A DNA stretch of 64,000 nt from Streptomyces changanensis. Lineage in GTDB: Bacteria; Actinomycetota; Actinomycetes; Streptomycetales; Streptomycetaceae. The first letter of the stretch is position 1; each line of letters opens with the position of its first letter. Made by a program: the position numbers and the translations under genes. Below are positions 27,390 to 36,888 of the stretch, in pieces. The stretch spans positions 4,650,001-4,714,000 of the forward strand of contig NZ_CP102332.1 of assembly GCF_024600715.1 (NCBI RefSeq), in the 5' to 3' direction. The notes beneath the pieces were generated by a model that ran no database searches, was not told where the DNA came from, and saw only the letters and a list, made by a program, of their open reading frames with translations.

Positions 27390-27722
27390 ATGAAATCCAG
27401 CGTGCTGACCCGTTACCGGGTGATGGCCTACGTCACGGCCGTCATGCTCCTCGTGCTCTGTACGTGCATGGTCGCCAAGTACGGCTTCGGCGTGGGTGAG
27501 GACGTCACCTTCGTGGTCTCGCAGACCCACGGCGTGCTGTACATCATCTACCTCGTCTTCGCCTTCGACCTGGGCTCCAAGGCCCGCTGGCCGTTCGGCA
27601 AGCTGCTGTGGATCCTGCTGAGCGGCACGATCCCCACCGCGGCCTTCTTCGTCGAGCGCAAGGTCGCGCGCGAGGTCCGGCCGCTGGTCGTCGACGCCAC
27701 GCCGGTCACGGCCAAGGCGTAA
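27390..27722 (+). CDS. DUF3817 small membrane protein (second copy)
   Basis: 110 aa, three hydrophobic helices: about residues 11-30, 43-60 (SQTHGVLYIIYLVFAFDLG) and 71-88. The THGVLYIIYLVFAFDLG stretch aligns with [16 protein letters not shown] of the gene at 20653. ATG 27390. Located between the MarR gene and icmA, all co-directional. Confidence 0.87.
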   Translation: MKSSVLTRYRVMAYVTAVMLLVLCTCMVAKYGFGVGEDVTFVVSQTHGVLYIIYLVFAFDLGSKARWPFGKLLWILLSGTIPTAAFFVERKVAREVRPLVVDATPVTAKA

Positions 27723-27775
27723 CCGCACCCTCCCGACCGCCGGGCGCGGGGCGCGCCCGGCGGTCGGCCATCGAC

Positions 27776-27799
27776 ATTTACTAGGACGTCCTAGTAAAT
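27776..27799. promoter_or_regulatory. Perfect 24-bp palindromic operator at the icmA start
   Basis: Half-site ATTTACTAGGAC followed by its exact complement GTCCTAGTAAAT, ending seven bases before the icmA ATG. AT-rich in a very GC-rich setting. The right half contains TAGTAA at about -10 relative to a start site at or near the ATG, so a bound TetR-type repressor would block transcription. Confidence 0.8.
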
Positions 27800-27806
27800 T
27801 CGAGGT

Positions 27807-29507
27807 ATGGACGCTGACGCCATCGAGGAAGGCCGCCGACGCTGGCAGGCCCGCTACGACGCCGCCCGCAAGCGCGACGCCGACTTCACCACGCTCTCCG
27901 GCGACCCCGTGGAGCCCGCGTACGGGCCCCGGCCCGGCGACACCTACGACGGCTTCGAGCGGATCGGCTGGCCCGGTGAGTACCCCTTCACCCGCGGCCT
28001 GTACGCGACCGGCTACCGGGGCCGCACCTGGACCATCCGCCAGTTCGCCGGCTTCGGCAACGCCGAGCAGACCAACGAGCGGTACAAGATGATCCTCGCG
28101 GCGGGCGGCGGCGGCCTCTCCGTCGCCTTCGACATGCCGACGCTCATGGGCCGCGACTCCGACGACCCCCGCTCCCTCGGCGAGGTCGGCCACTGCGGCG
28201 TCGCCATCGACACCGCCGCCGACATGGAGGTCCTCTTCCAGGGCATCCCGCTCGGGGACGTCACCACGTCGATGACGATCAGCGGCCCCGCCGTGCCCGT
28301 CTTCTGCATGTACCTCGTCGCCGCCGAACGGCAGGGCGTCGACCCGTCCGTCCTCAACGGCACGCTCCAGACGGACATCTTCAAGGAGTACATCGCCCAG
28401 AAGGAGTGGCTCTTCCAGCCCGAGCCCCACCTGCGGCTCATCGGCGACCTGATGGAGCACTGCGCGGCGCACATCCCCGCGTACAAGCCCCTGTCGGTCT
28501 CCGGCTACCACATCCGCGAGGCCGGCTCGACGGCCGCGCAGGAGCTCGCGTACACCCTCGCCGACGGCTTCGGCTACGTGGAGCTCGGCCTCTCGCGCGG
28601 CCTGGACGTCGACGTCTTCGGCCCCGGTCTGTCCTTCTTCTTCGACGCGCACCTCGATTTCTTCGAGGAGATCGCAAAGTTCCGCGCGGCCCGCCGTATC
28701 TGGGCCCGCTGGATGAAGGAGGTCTACGGCGCCAAGACGGACAAGGCGCAGTGGATGCGCTTCCACACGCAGACCGCGGGTGTCTCCCTCACCGCCCAGC
28801 AGCCCTACAACAACGTCGTGCGCACGGCGGTCGAGGCGCTCGCCGCGGTGCTCGGCGGCACCAACTCCCTGCACACCAACGCCCTCGACGAGACCCTCGC
28901 CCTCCCCTCCGAGCAGGCCGCCGAGATCGCCCTGCGCACCCAGCAGGTCCTCATGGAGGAGACCGGCGTCGCCAACGTCGCCGACCCGCTGGGCGGCTCC
29001 TGGTACGTCGAGCAGCTCACGGACCGCATCGAGGCGGACGCCGAGAAGATCTTCGACCAGATCAAGGAGCGCGGCCTGCGGGCCCACCCCGACGGCCGGC
29101 ACCCCATCGGTCCCATGACCTCCGGCATCCTGCGCGGCATCGAGGACGGCTGGTTCACCGGCGAGATCGCCGAGGCCGCCTTCCGCTACCAGCAGTCCCT
29201 GGAGAAGGGCGACAAGAAGGTCGTCGGCGTCAACTGCCACACCGGCTCCGTCACCGGCGACCTGGAGATCCTGCGCGTCAGCCACGAGGTGGAGCGCGAG
29301 CAGGTCCGCGTCCTCGCCGCCCGAAAGGCCCGGCGCGACGACGCCCGTGTGCGCTCCGCGCTCGACGCGATGCTCGCCGCCGCCCGGGACGGCTCCAACA
29401 TGATCGGGCCCATGCTCGACGCGGTACGCGCCGAGGCGACCCTCGGCGAGATCTGCGACGTCCTGCGCGACGAGTGGGGGACGTACACCGAACCGGCGGG
29501 CTTCTGA
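27807..29507 (+). CDS. icmA: Isobutyryl-CoA mutase large subunit
   Basis: 566 aa, exactly the length of known IcmA. The substrate-defining positions are F80 ([12 protein letters not shown]) and Q198 (EYIAQKEW), which in methylmalonyl-CoA mutases are Tyr and Arg; so this is the isobutyryl-CoA/n-butyryl-CoA enzyme. The B12-binding small subunit IcmB is encoded elsewhere. The reaction links valine breakdown to butyryl-CoA and polyketide precursor supply. The ribosome binding site (gagg) is only one base from the ATG and the operator above is very close, so the mRNA may be nearly leaderless. MeaB at 16710 is the likely chaperone. Confidence 0.95.
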   Translation: MDADAIEEGRRRWQARYDAARKRDADFTTLSGDPVEPAYGPRPGDTYDGFERIGWPGEYPFTRGLYATGYRGRTWTIRQFAGFGNAEQTNERYKMILAAGGGGLSVAFDMPTLMGRDSDDPRSLGEVGHCGVAIDTAADMEVLFQGIPLGDVTTSMTISGPAVPVFCMYLVAAERQGVDPSVLNGTLQTDIFKEYIAQKEWLFQPEPHLRLIGDLMEHCAAHIPAYKPLSVSGYHIREAGSTAAQELAYTLADGFGYVELGLSRGLDVDVFGPGLSFFFDAHLDFFEEIAKFRAARRIWARWMKEVYGAKTDKAQWMRFHTQTAGVSLTAQQPYNNVVRTAVEALAAVLGGTNSLHTNALDETLALPSEQAAEIALRTQQVLMEETGVANVADPLGGSWYVEQLTDRIEADAEKIFDQIKERGLRAHPDGRHPIGPMTSGILRGIEDGWFTGEIAEAAFRYQQSLEKGDKKVVGVNCHTGSVTGDLEILRVSHEVEREQVRVLAARKARRDDARVRSALDAMLAAARDGSNMIGPMLDAVRAEATLGEICDVLRDEWGTYTEPAGF

Positions 29508-29534
29508 CCGCCCCGCGCCCCCGCCGCCGAGGGC

Positions 29535-29609
29535 CGCTCGGTCCCGGCGGGGCGCTCGGCTCCGGCGGGGGGCGTTCGGCTGCGCCGGAAACCGTTCGAC
29601 CCCGGCGGA
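29535..29609. repeat. Four degenerate 18-20-bp tandem units after icmA
   Basis: Units begin cgctcg, cgctcg, cgttcg, cgttcg at 29535, 29553, 29573 and 29593, each followed by a ccggcgg-like core. Fills most of the 125-bp gap between icmA and the GNAT gene. Confidence 0.6.
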
Positions 29610-29632
29610 TCCCGGCGTGCATGCTGGGCCCC

Positions 29633-30127
29633 ATGCACGTCGAGATCCGTGAGGCCACCGCCGGCGACTGGCCCGCCATCTGGCCCTTCTTCCGGAAGAT
29701 CGTCGCCGCCGGCGAGACCTTCACCTACCCGGTGGACCTCGCCGAGGACGAGGCGGGCGGCTGGTGGCTCCTGGAGCCGCCGCACCGCACGGTCGTCGCG
29801 GTCGACCCGGCCGGCACGGTCGTGGGGACGGCGAAGATGAACCGCAACCAGGCCGGCAACGGCGCGCACGTCGCCAGCGCCAGCTACATGGTCGACCCGG
29901 CCCACGGCGGGCGCGGCATCGGACGGGCCCTCGTCCGCCACAGCCTCGACTGGGCCCGGGCGGCGGGGTACCGGGGCATGCAGTTCAACGCCGTCGTGGA
30001 GACCAACGAGCACGCGGTACGGCTCTACGAGGACCTGGGGTTCCGGGTCGTCGGCACCGTCCCGGGGGCCTTCCGCCACCCGGTGCGCGGCTACACCGGC
30101 CTGCACGTGATGTACCGGGAGCTGTGA
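29633..30127 (+). CDS. GNAT-family N-acetyltransferase
   Basis: 164 aa from ATG 29633 (in-frame ATG at 29621 possible). Acetyl-CoA binding motif A: YMVDPAHGGRGIGRALVRHSLDWA; motif B: NAVVETNEHAVRLYEDLGFRVVGTVPGAF. Resembles the phosphinothricin/L-amino acid acetyltransferase group, but the substrate is unknown. Its stop codon lies inside a 14-bp tandem repeat. Confidence 0.88.
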   Translation: MHVEIREATAGDWPAIWPFFRKIVAAGETFTYPVDLAEDEAGGWWLLEPPHRTVVAVDPAGTVVGTAKMNRNQAGNGAHVASASYMVDPAHGGRGIGRALVRHSLDWARAAGYRGMQFNAVVETNEHAVRLYEDLGFRVVGTVPGAFRHPVRGYTGLHVMYREL

Positions 30128-30160
30128 CCCGCGAGCTGTGACCCGCGAGCCGTGACCCGC
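30119..30160. repeat. 14-bp tandem repeat across the GNAT stop codon
   Basis: Three units of GAGCTGTGACCCGC (third has one change) at 30119, 30133 and 30147. The first unit contains the TGA stop of the GNAT gene. Confidence 0.8.
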
Positions 30161-30177
30161 GGGTGGCGGCTCGCGGG
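30142..30177. terminator. Terminator between GNAT and TetR genes
   Basis: 10-bp perfect arms CCCGCGAGCC (30142-30151) and GGCTCGCGGG (30168-30177), with a second palindrome ACCCGCGGGT in the loop. Lies between convergent genes. Confidence 0.7.
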
Positions 30178-30208
30178 CGGTGGTGCCGCCGGGACGCCCC
30201 CCGGCGGG

Positions 30209-30862
30209 TCAGTCGGGGGAGACGGCGGCGAGTCCGCCGAGGAGCAGCGCCGTGAACCGCCGGGCCCACTCCCGGTCGACGGGCTCCCCGCTCACCAGCG
30301 CCCGGTGGACCACCGCGCCCGCGATCACGTCGAAGATCAGGTCGTCCGTGCCGTCCGCCGTGCCGCCGCCCTCCTGGCCCTCGGCGGGCGGGGGCAGCTC
30401 CCCCCGGGCCTGGGCGCGGGCCCTGCCCTGCAGGACGAGGCGCTTCTGCCGTTCGACGATCGAGGTGCGGATCCGCTCGCGCAGCGGCTCGTCGCGGGTC
30501 GACTCGGCGACGACGGCCATCAACGCCGTCTTCGCCTCCGGCCGCTCCAGCAGCGCGGCGAACTGGCGCACCACGCCCTCGACGTCCGCCGCGAGACTGC
30601 CCCGGTCGGGGAGCTCCAGCTCGTCGAAGAGGACGGCGACGGCGTCCACGACGAGCTCGTTCTTGCCCGCCCAGCGCCGGTACAGGGTGGTCTTGGCGAC
30701 GCCCGCGCGGGTGGCGACGTCGCTCATCGACAGCTTGGACCAGCCCAGCTCGACCAGGGCCGCGCGGGTCGCCTCCAGGATCGCGGTGTCCGCCGCGGCG
30801 CTGCGCGGACGCCCGGGGCGGCCGGGGCCGGTGGGGGGAGTGGCGGCGGGGCGGCTGCACAT
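30209..30862 (-). CDS. TetR-family transcriptional regulator
   Basis: 217 aa from ATG 30862 (alternatives 30874 and GTG 30925). N-terminal HTH: ILEATRAALVELGWSKLSMSDVATRAGVAKTTLYRRWAGKNELV. The C-terminal domain has the TetR_C-like MAVVAESTRDEPLRERIRTSIVERQK. Its promoter region contains an inverted repeat at 30963-30979. Possible regulator of itself, the CnoX-like gene or the icmA operator; unproven. Confidence 0.88.
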   Translation of the reverse strand: MCSRPAATPPTGPGRPGRPRSAAADTAILEATRAALVELGWSKLSMSDVATRAGVAKTTLYRRWAGKNELVVDAVAVLFDELELPDRGSLAADVEGVVRQFAALLERPEAKTALMAVVAESTRDEPLRERIRTSIVERQKRLVLQGRARAQARGELPPPAEGQEGGGTADGTDDLIFDVIAGAVVHRALVSGEPVDREWARRFTALLLGGLAAVSPD

Positions 30863-30962
30863 GACGGCGACCATACCGGCGGGTAGCTCGGCTGCCCCCG
30901 ATGCCACGCGTGTGAGCCACTTCACTCCGCTCGCCCGGCCCGCGTCCCCCGCGCCCCAGTTA

Positions 30963-30979
30963 CGCTACGACGCGTAGCG
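30963..30979. promoter_or_regulatory. Candidate TetR operator
   Basis: Inverted repeat CGCTACG-ACG-CGTAGCG in the 230-bp region between the divergent TetR and thioredoxin genes. Size and symmetry are typical of TetR autoregulatory sites. Confidence 0.6.
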
Positions 30980-31092
30980 AAAGGCTGGGACCAGCCCGCA
31001 GCGACGACCACGGCACCCGGTGGGGACCCGGTGCCACCACGGCTCGAGCCATGACGTACCGGTAACGCGCGCGGAAGGGGGAGGATGTACCC

Positions 31093-32064
31093 ATGCAGCC
31101 TAGGAACATGTCCATGAGCGGCGTCGTCGACCTCGCCGCGGTGAAGGCGGCCACAGAGGCCAAGGCGAAGGCGGAGCAGTCCCGCGCGCAGGCGTCCCGG
31201 GAGGGCGGCTCCGGCGCCGTGCCCCCGTCCGCCCTGGTGATCGACGTCGACGAGGCCGGCTTCGAGCGCGACGTCATCCAGCGGTCGGCCGAGGTGCCGG
31301 TCGTCATCGACTTCTGGGCCGAGTGGTGCGAGCCCTGCAAGCAGCTCGGGCCGCTGCTGGAGCGCCTGACCGTCGAGTACGGCGGCCGCGTCCTCCTGGC
31401 GAAGGTCGACGTCGACGCCAACCAGATGCTCATGCAGCAGTTCGGGATCCAGGGGATCCCGGCGGTCTTCGCGGTCGTCGCCGGTCAGGCGCTGCCGCTC
31501 TTCCAGGGCGCGGCGCCCGAGGCCCAGATCCGCCAGACCCTCGACCAGCTGGTCCAGGTCGCCGAGCAGCGCTTCGGCCTCACCGGTCTGGTCGTCGACG
31601 CGGAGGGCGAGGGCCCCGGGGCCGGCGCCGCCGCCGTGCCGGCCGGGCCGTACGACGCCCTGCTGGAGGCGGCGGTGCGCGCGCTGGACGCGAACGACAT
31701 CCCGGGCGCCGTCCAGGCGTACAAGAACGTCCTGGTCGACGACCCCGGCAACACCGAGGCGAAGCTGGGCCTCGCCCAGGCCGAACTCCTCGGCCGCGTG
31801 CAGGGCGCGGACCCGCAGCAGGTCCGCAAGAACGCCGCCGACGACCCCGCCGACGTGCCGGCGCAGCTCGCCGCCGCCGACCTGGACCTGGTGGGCGGAC
31901 ACGTCGAGGACGCCTTCGGGCGGCTCGTCGACACCGTGCGGCGCACGGCCGGTGACGACCGCGACGCGGCGCGGGTGCGGCTGCTGGAGCTGTTCGAGGT
32001 CATCGGTTCCGACGACCCGCGCGTGATCAAGGCCCGCGGCGACCTGGCGCGCGTGCTGTTCTGA
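31093..32064 (+). CDS. CnoX-like thioredoxin with TPR tail
   Basis: 323 aa from ATG 31093 (gaggat upstream). The thioredoxin domain is about residues 47-155, with active site WCEPC (C79, C82) and cis-Pro motif GIPAVF. The C-terminal half is helical and TPR-like (AVRALDANDIPGAVQAYKNVLVDDPGNTEAKLGLAQAELL), as in YbbN/CnoX co-chaperones, which hold and redox-protect clients for chaperonins. N-terminal 46 residues are charged and probably disordered. Cytoplasmic. Confidence 0.9.
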   Translation: MQPRNMSMSGVVDLAAVKAATEAKAKAEQSRAQASREGGSGAVPPSALVIDVDEAGFERDVIQRSAEVPVVIDFWAEWCEPCKQLGPLLERLTVEYGGRVLLAKVDVDANQMLMQQFGIQGIPAVFAVVAGQALPLFQGAAPEAQIRQTLDQLVQVAEQRFGLTGLVVDAEGEGPGAGAAAVPAGPYDALLEAAVRALDANDIPGAVQAYKNVLVDDPGNTEAKLGLAQAELLGRVQGADPQQVRKNAADDPADVPAQLAAADLDLVGGHVEDAFGRLVDTVRRTAGDDRDAARVRLLELFEVIGSDDPRVIKARGDLARVLF

Positions 32065-32113
32065 GCCGCGCACCGGCCTGACGGTCCGTCGAACCGGCGG
32101 AGAGCGAGGGACG

Positions 32114-32151
32114 GCGGCCGCGCTTTGCCAAATCTTGGCAAACGCGGCCGC
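32114..32151 (+). terminator. Terminator after the thioredoxin gene
   Basis: Stem GCGGCCGCG-c-TTTGCCAA, loop ATC, TTGGCAAA-CGCGGCCGC: 17 paired bases with one bulged C, 50 bases past the stop. Ends with a short T-containing stretch. Confidence 0.8.
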
Positions 32152-32280
32152 TGTTACTTCCAGTAAGTCGACGCCGCCCTTATGTCCCGCCATCGCCCCC
32201 GAAATCACCTTCTGTCGAACCGGTGGGTAGCACCGTGAGTGCCTGGGCGACGGCACGCCGTCGCACCCGGTTTATCGAGT

Positions 32281-32298
32281 CGTTACTAGCGGGTAACG
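32281..32298. promoter_or_regulatory. Inverted repeat upstream of the DUF6230 gene
   Basis: CGTTAC-TAGCGG-GTAACG, a TetR-like site in the 594-bp gene-free stretch 32065-32658. It resembles the TTAC...GTAA sites of actinobacterial acyl-CoA-responsive TetR repressors. The remaining part down to 32640 shows no further clear structure. Confidence 0.5.
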
Positions 32299-32658
32299 AA
32301 CCCCCTTGTGCCCCGGGCCCGAATGGACCACGATCGGCCACGCTCGGTCCAACCCCGTACCAGCCCGGCCATCAGCCGCGCCGCGAGTGGTTGGGTCCCC
32401 ACCGAGTGGGCCGGGGCACCTGCGCCGGCCGTGGACAGGGGGGTTCCTGCCGACCGGCAGGGCCTGTCCGAACGGGCCGCGCGGACGCCTGCGCCGAGCG
32501 GCACGGTGGTTGTCGCTCGGGGGTGATCGCCGGTGATCCGGACGCTGTTCGCGCCCGATCCGCGGGCGTTCCCCTTCCCGAGGACGTAGCACTTCTCCCA
32601 TCCCAGGACGGGCCTTCCGGGTCCGGCCCGGAGATGTACGTCCGAGAAGGAGGAATCT

Positions 32659-33327
32659 ATGCAGTCCCAGATGCGCGGTGGGACCAGATGGAAGCGGTTC
32701 GCCGTCGTGATGGTCCCCGGTGTGGCCGCGACGGCCGCGATAGGCGTCGGGCTCGCCCAGGGCGCGCTCGCCGCGTCGTTCGCCGTCTCCGGCCAGGAGT
32801 TCAAGGTCACGGCGGAGTACCTCGACGGCCGCGGGTTCGCCCAGTACGGCGGCGTCGACATGGGGTACGCGAACGTCAAGGAAGGTGACCAGGTCGTCCC
32901 GCGGCCGGTCGCGATCTCGACGTTCAAGAACGCCAGGATCACCAACATGTGCCAGTCGGTGGTCACGCCGGACGTCCCGGTCTTCGGCAAGATCACGCTG
33001 AAGCTGAAGGCCGGCGAGGACCCGAAGAACCCGGTCGTCGCGGAGAACCTGTACCTCGACGTCACGGATCTGAAGGCCGACGCCGAGTTCGACAACATCG
33101 ACATCGGCATGGCGGCCAAGGACACCGGCCAGGGCGGCAAGTTCGCCAAGGGCCCGGTCGTCAAGGACCACAACATCAACCAGAACGGCTTCGCCCAGCA
33201 GGCGACCCGTGCCCAGCTCCGCAACGTCGAGCAGAGGGCGTGGGCGACCACGGCCGCGTCCTTCAAGCTGAGCGGTCTCAGCATGAAGCTGCTCAAGGGC
33301 GACGGCCCGGGCGTCGAGTGCTACTGA
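32659..33327 (+). CDS. DUF6230 exported protein
   Basis: 222 aa, ATG 32659 with a perfect AAGGAGG at 32647-32653. N-terminal hydrophobic segment (about residues 15-39, VVMVPGVAATAAIGVGLAQGALA) followed by AASFAVSGQEF, so a signal peptide or anchor. The mature part is beta-rich with two Cys (NMCQSV, VECY at the end) that could form a disulfide. Older Streptomyces annotations say cholesterol esterase; nothing in the sequence supports that (no lipase motif). First gene of a three-gene cluster. Confidence 0.85.
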   Translation: MQSQMRGGTRWKRFAVVMVPGVAATAAIGVGLAQGALAASFAVSGQEFKVTAEYLDGRGFAQYGGVDMGYANVKEGDQVVPRPVAISTFKNARITNMCQSVVTPDVPVFGKITLKLKAGEDPKNPVVAENLYLDVTDLKADAEFDNIDIGMAAKDTGQGGKFAKGPVVKDHNINQNGFAQQATRAQLRNVEQRAWATTAASFKLSGLSMKLLKGDGPGVECY

Positions 33328-33419
33328 CCGGTGAACCGTGAGGGCGGGTGGGGCGCTCGCAGCGTCCCCACCCGCCCGACTCCCACCTCGACAAGCAACA
33401 CCAGTACCAGGGAGCTTCC

Positions 33420-33941
33420 ATGAGCGCCGAGTCGCCGGAGCAGAACGAGCACTACGTCCGCGTCCTCAGGAGGCGGTTCCGTGACTGGCGGGGCAGCCGG
33501 CCGTTCTGGGCGGGCCTCTTCACCCTGCTGGGTGGAATCCCCATCGCCTACTTCCCGTACGCGAGTCTCCAACTCGGGCAGATGACCCTTTCGATGGCGA
33601 CGACCACGGGCGCCGGAGCACTGATCATCGGGGGGCTGCTGGTCACCCTCGGCCTGACCATGTGGTACCAGCAGGCCGTACGCATCTTCGCGGGCGTCGC
33701 CGCCATCCTCCTCGCCCTCGTCTCCATCCCGGTGGCGAACCTGGGCGGTTTCGTCATCGGTTTCCTCATGGCCCTCGTCGGTGGAGCGCTCTCCATCGCC
33801 TGGGCGCCCGGCCGGCCGGAGGACGAGCCGGAACACGACCTGCGGCCCCGCGCGGACGACCCGCTGGAGCCGTTCCACGCACGCACGTACGACACCGAGA
33901 CGACTGTCGACGCCAACGGCGGGAGGAACAGTGCGGGGTGA
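33420..33941 (+). CDS. DUF6114 integral membrane protein
   Basis: 173 aa. Short basic N-terminus (RVLRRRFRDWRGSRPFWAG), four hydrophobic helices between about residues 32 and 135, and an acidic cytoplasmic or external tail of about 40 residues. Ribosome binding site ggagc upstream of ATG 33420. The 3' end overlaps the next gene by 11 bases, so they are coupled. DUF6114 is found almost only beside DUF6230 in Streptomyces (as I recall); function unknown. Confidence 0.85.
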   Translation: MSAESPEQNEHYVRVLRRRFRDWRGSRPFWAGLFTLLGGIPIAYFPYASLQLGQMTLSMATTTGAGALIIGGLLVTLGLTMWYQQAVRIFAGVAAILLALVSIPVANLGGFVIGFLMALVGGALSIAWAPGRPEDEPEHDLRPRADDPLEPFHARTYDTETTVDANGGRNSAG

Positions 33942-35304
33942 CGAGACGCAGCCGGCGGTGGCCGACGGCGAGGCCGCACGCACCAGGAGGGGGCCGCGGC
34001 ACGCGGCTCCGCGCAAGTCGCTGCTGACGAAGTTGCAGGCCCCGGCGGGCAAGGCGCTGGCCCTGGCCGCGATGCCCACGGCCGTCCTGGTCGGCATCAG
34101 CCTGACGCCGAGGCCGGCGCTCGCCGACGAGAAGGACATCCCCTTCGCACCCGGTCCGTGCGTCACGCAGTCGGACGAGCCGGCCGAGTCGCAGGAGCCG
34201 AAGCCGAGCACGTCCGCGACGGCCTCGCCCTCCCCGTCCCCGTCGCCCTCCGCGACCGCCTTTCCGGACGGCGGCGGTACGGGTACGGGCCCGAAGCCGC
34301 CCGTACCGACGAAGACCCCGTCCGCGGACGCGGCGACGAAGCCGGCGGCGCCCGGGAAGGACCCGCAGGCCGGTACGACGGCCCCGGCCGCCACCCCGTC
34401 CCCGGCCGCCACCCCCGCGCCCACGCCGTCCGCGTCCCGCCACCCGCTGGACCCGCTGGGGGTCGGTGGCGCCGTCAAGGACCTGCTCGGCGGACTGGCC
34501 GGCGAGCAGGAGGCCTCGGCGCCCACACCCTCCGCGCCCACGGCCGCACCGACACCCGCCCCCTCGTTCACGGCCACCGCGAAGCCGCCCGTGCCCGACG
34601 GGCCCGACCGGCCGGAGCGCCCCGACACGGACGGCGACACCGCCCTGGGGACGAAGCCGGGGACCGGGACCGCGGACGGGACCGGGACCGGGGACGCGAC
34701 CAAGGAGGCGATCAAGGACGCCGCCGACCAGGTCGGCGCCGAGGTCGAGGAGCTGCCCGAGGACGTCAAGGGACGCGAGCCGAAGAAGGACGAGGACGTC
34801 CCCGACGGCGCCAAGCCCCCGTTCCCCTGCCCCACCCCGGACCCGCAGGCCCTCGCCGACGCGGAGCCCGAGCCCGGCGTGCCGCACGTCGCGGACCACC
34901 CGTGGCGGCTGGAGAGCACGCGGCTCACGCTGCGCGGGCTGAAGTACCACGGCATCGTCGAGGTCCGCACGGGCAGCGGCACGCTGAAGAAGGCCCTGAA
35001 GTTCACCGCGTCCGAGGTGGACATCAAGGACCTGCACCAGCTCACCGTCCACGGCGAGGGCCGCACCGGGCACGTCACGTCCCGTCCGGGCTCCACCTCG
35101 ACGATCACCGGCGGCACGGTGACCATGTACACCGAGAAGCTGAAGGGCAACCTCTTCGGCCTCATACCGATCACCTTCAGCCCGGAGACCCCGCCCCCGC
35201 TGGACGTCCCCTACGCCTTCTTCACCGACGTCGAGGTCGTCCAGGCGGCCCAGTTCGGCGGCACCCTCAAGGTGCCCGGCCTGAAGAACTTCATCGAGGG
35301 CTGA
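33931..35304 (+). CDS. Secreted or membrane-tethered Pro/Thr-rich protein with C-terminal conserved domain
   Basis: 457 aa from GTG 33931 (gggagg at 33921-33926). Hydrophobic signal/anchor around residues 38-58 (ALALAAMPTAVLVGISLTP, then ALADE). A long Pro/Thr/Ala/Ser linker fills about residues 65-300. The C-terminal 150 residues (from HVADHPWRLESTRLTLRGLKYHG to LKVPGLKNFIEG) form a beta-rich domain of unknown fold resembling the DUF6230 pattern in composition. Orthologues carry the misleading label HypF. Likely a cell-surface partner of the two preceding genes. Confidence 0.8.
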   Translation: MRGDETQPAVADGEAARTRRGPRHAAPRKSLLTKLQAPAGKALALAAMPTAVLVGISLTPRPALADEKDIPFAPGPCVTQSDEPAESQEPKPSTSATASPSPSPSPSATAFPDGGGTGTGPKPPVPTKTPSADAATKPAAPGKDPQAGTTAPAATPSPAATPAPTPSASRHPLDPLGVGGAVKDLLGGLAGEQEASAPTPSAPTAAPTPAPSFTATAKPPVPDGPDRPERPDTDGDTALGTKPGTGTADGTGTGDATKEAIKDAADQVGAEVEELPEDVKGREPKKDEDVPDGAKPPFPCPTPDPQALADAEPEPGVPHVADHPWRLESTRLTLRGLKYHGIVEVRTGSGTLKKALKFTASEVDIKDLHQLTVHGEGRTGHVTSRPGSTSTITGGTVTMYTEKLKGNLFGLIPITFSPETPPPLDVPYAFFTDVEVVQAAQFGGTLKVPGLKNFIEG

Positions 35305-35345
35305 CACCACCCCGGCACGACGGCGGGTGGACCGGCGTCCGCGGG

Positions 35346-36776
<1,431 letters not shown>

Positions 36777-36805
36777 AAGGCGGATCCTATCGGTTTGTTT
36801 CTGTG

Positions 36806-36817
36806 CGGAATATTCCG
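36806..36817. promoter_or_regulatory. CGGAATATTCCG palindrome upstream of pyk
   Basis: 12-bp perfect palindrome 30 bases upstream of the pyk ATG, with a third GGAAT box in inverted relation at 36823-36828 (ggcggaatg). Candidate regulator site controlling pyk. Confidence 0.45.
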
Positions 36818-36888
36818 TCTGGCGGAATGTACAAATGGGCGGGTGACCGCTCAGCCGAGTTCATCGAAGTGCGTGGAGTTTCCCGTTT

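Noticed and set aside
25035..29285. Minus-strand open frame of over 1400 codons across icmA
   Set aside because: Antisense to icmA, MarR and DUF3817, with no motif; icmA is exact in length and key residues.
32223..32888. Plus-strand frame over the DUF6230 leader
   Set aside because: It overlaps the perfect ribosome binding site and start of DUF6230 in another frame and has no recognisable features.
36779..36790. Leaderless start for pyk from the TAGGAT box
   Set aside because: An AGGA sequence eight bases before the ATG works as a ribosome binding site, so leaderless translation is not needed.
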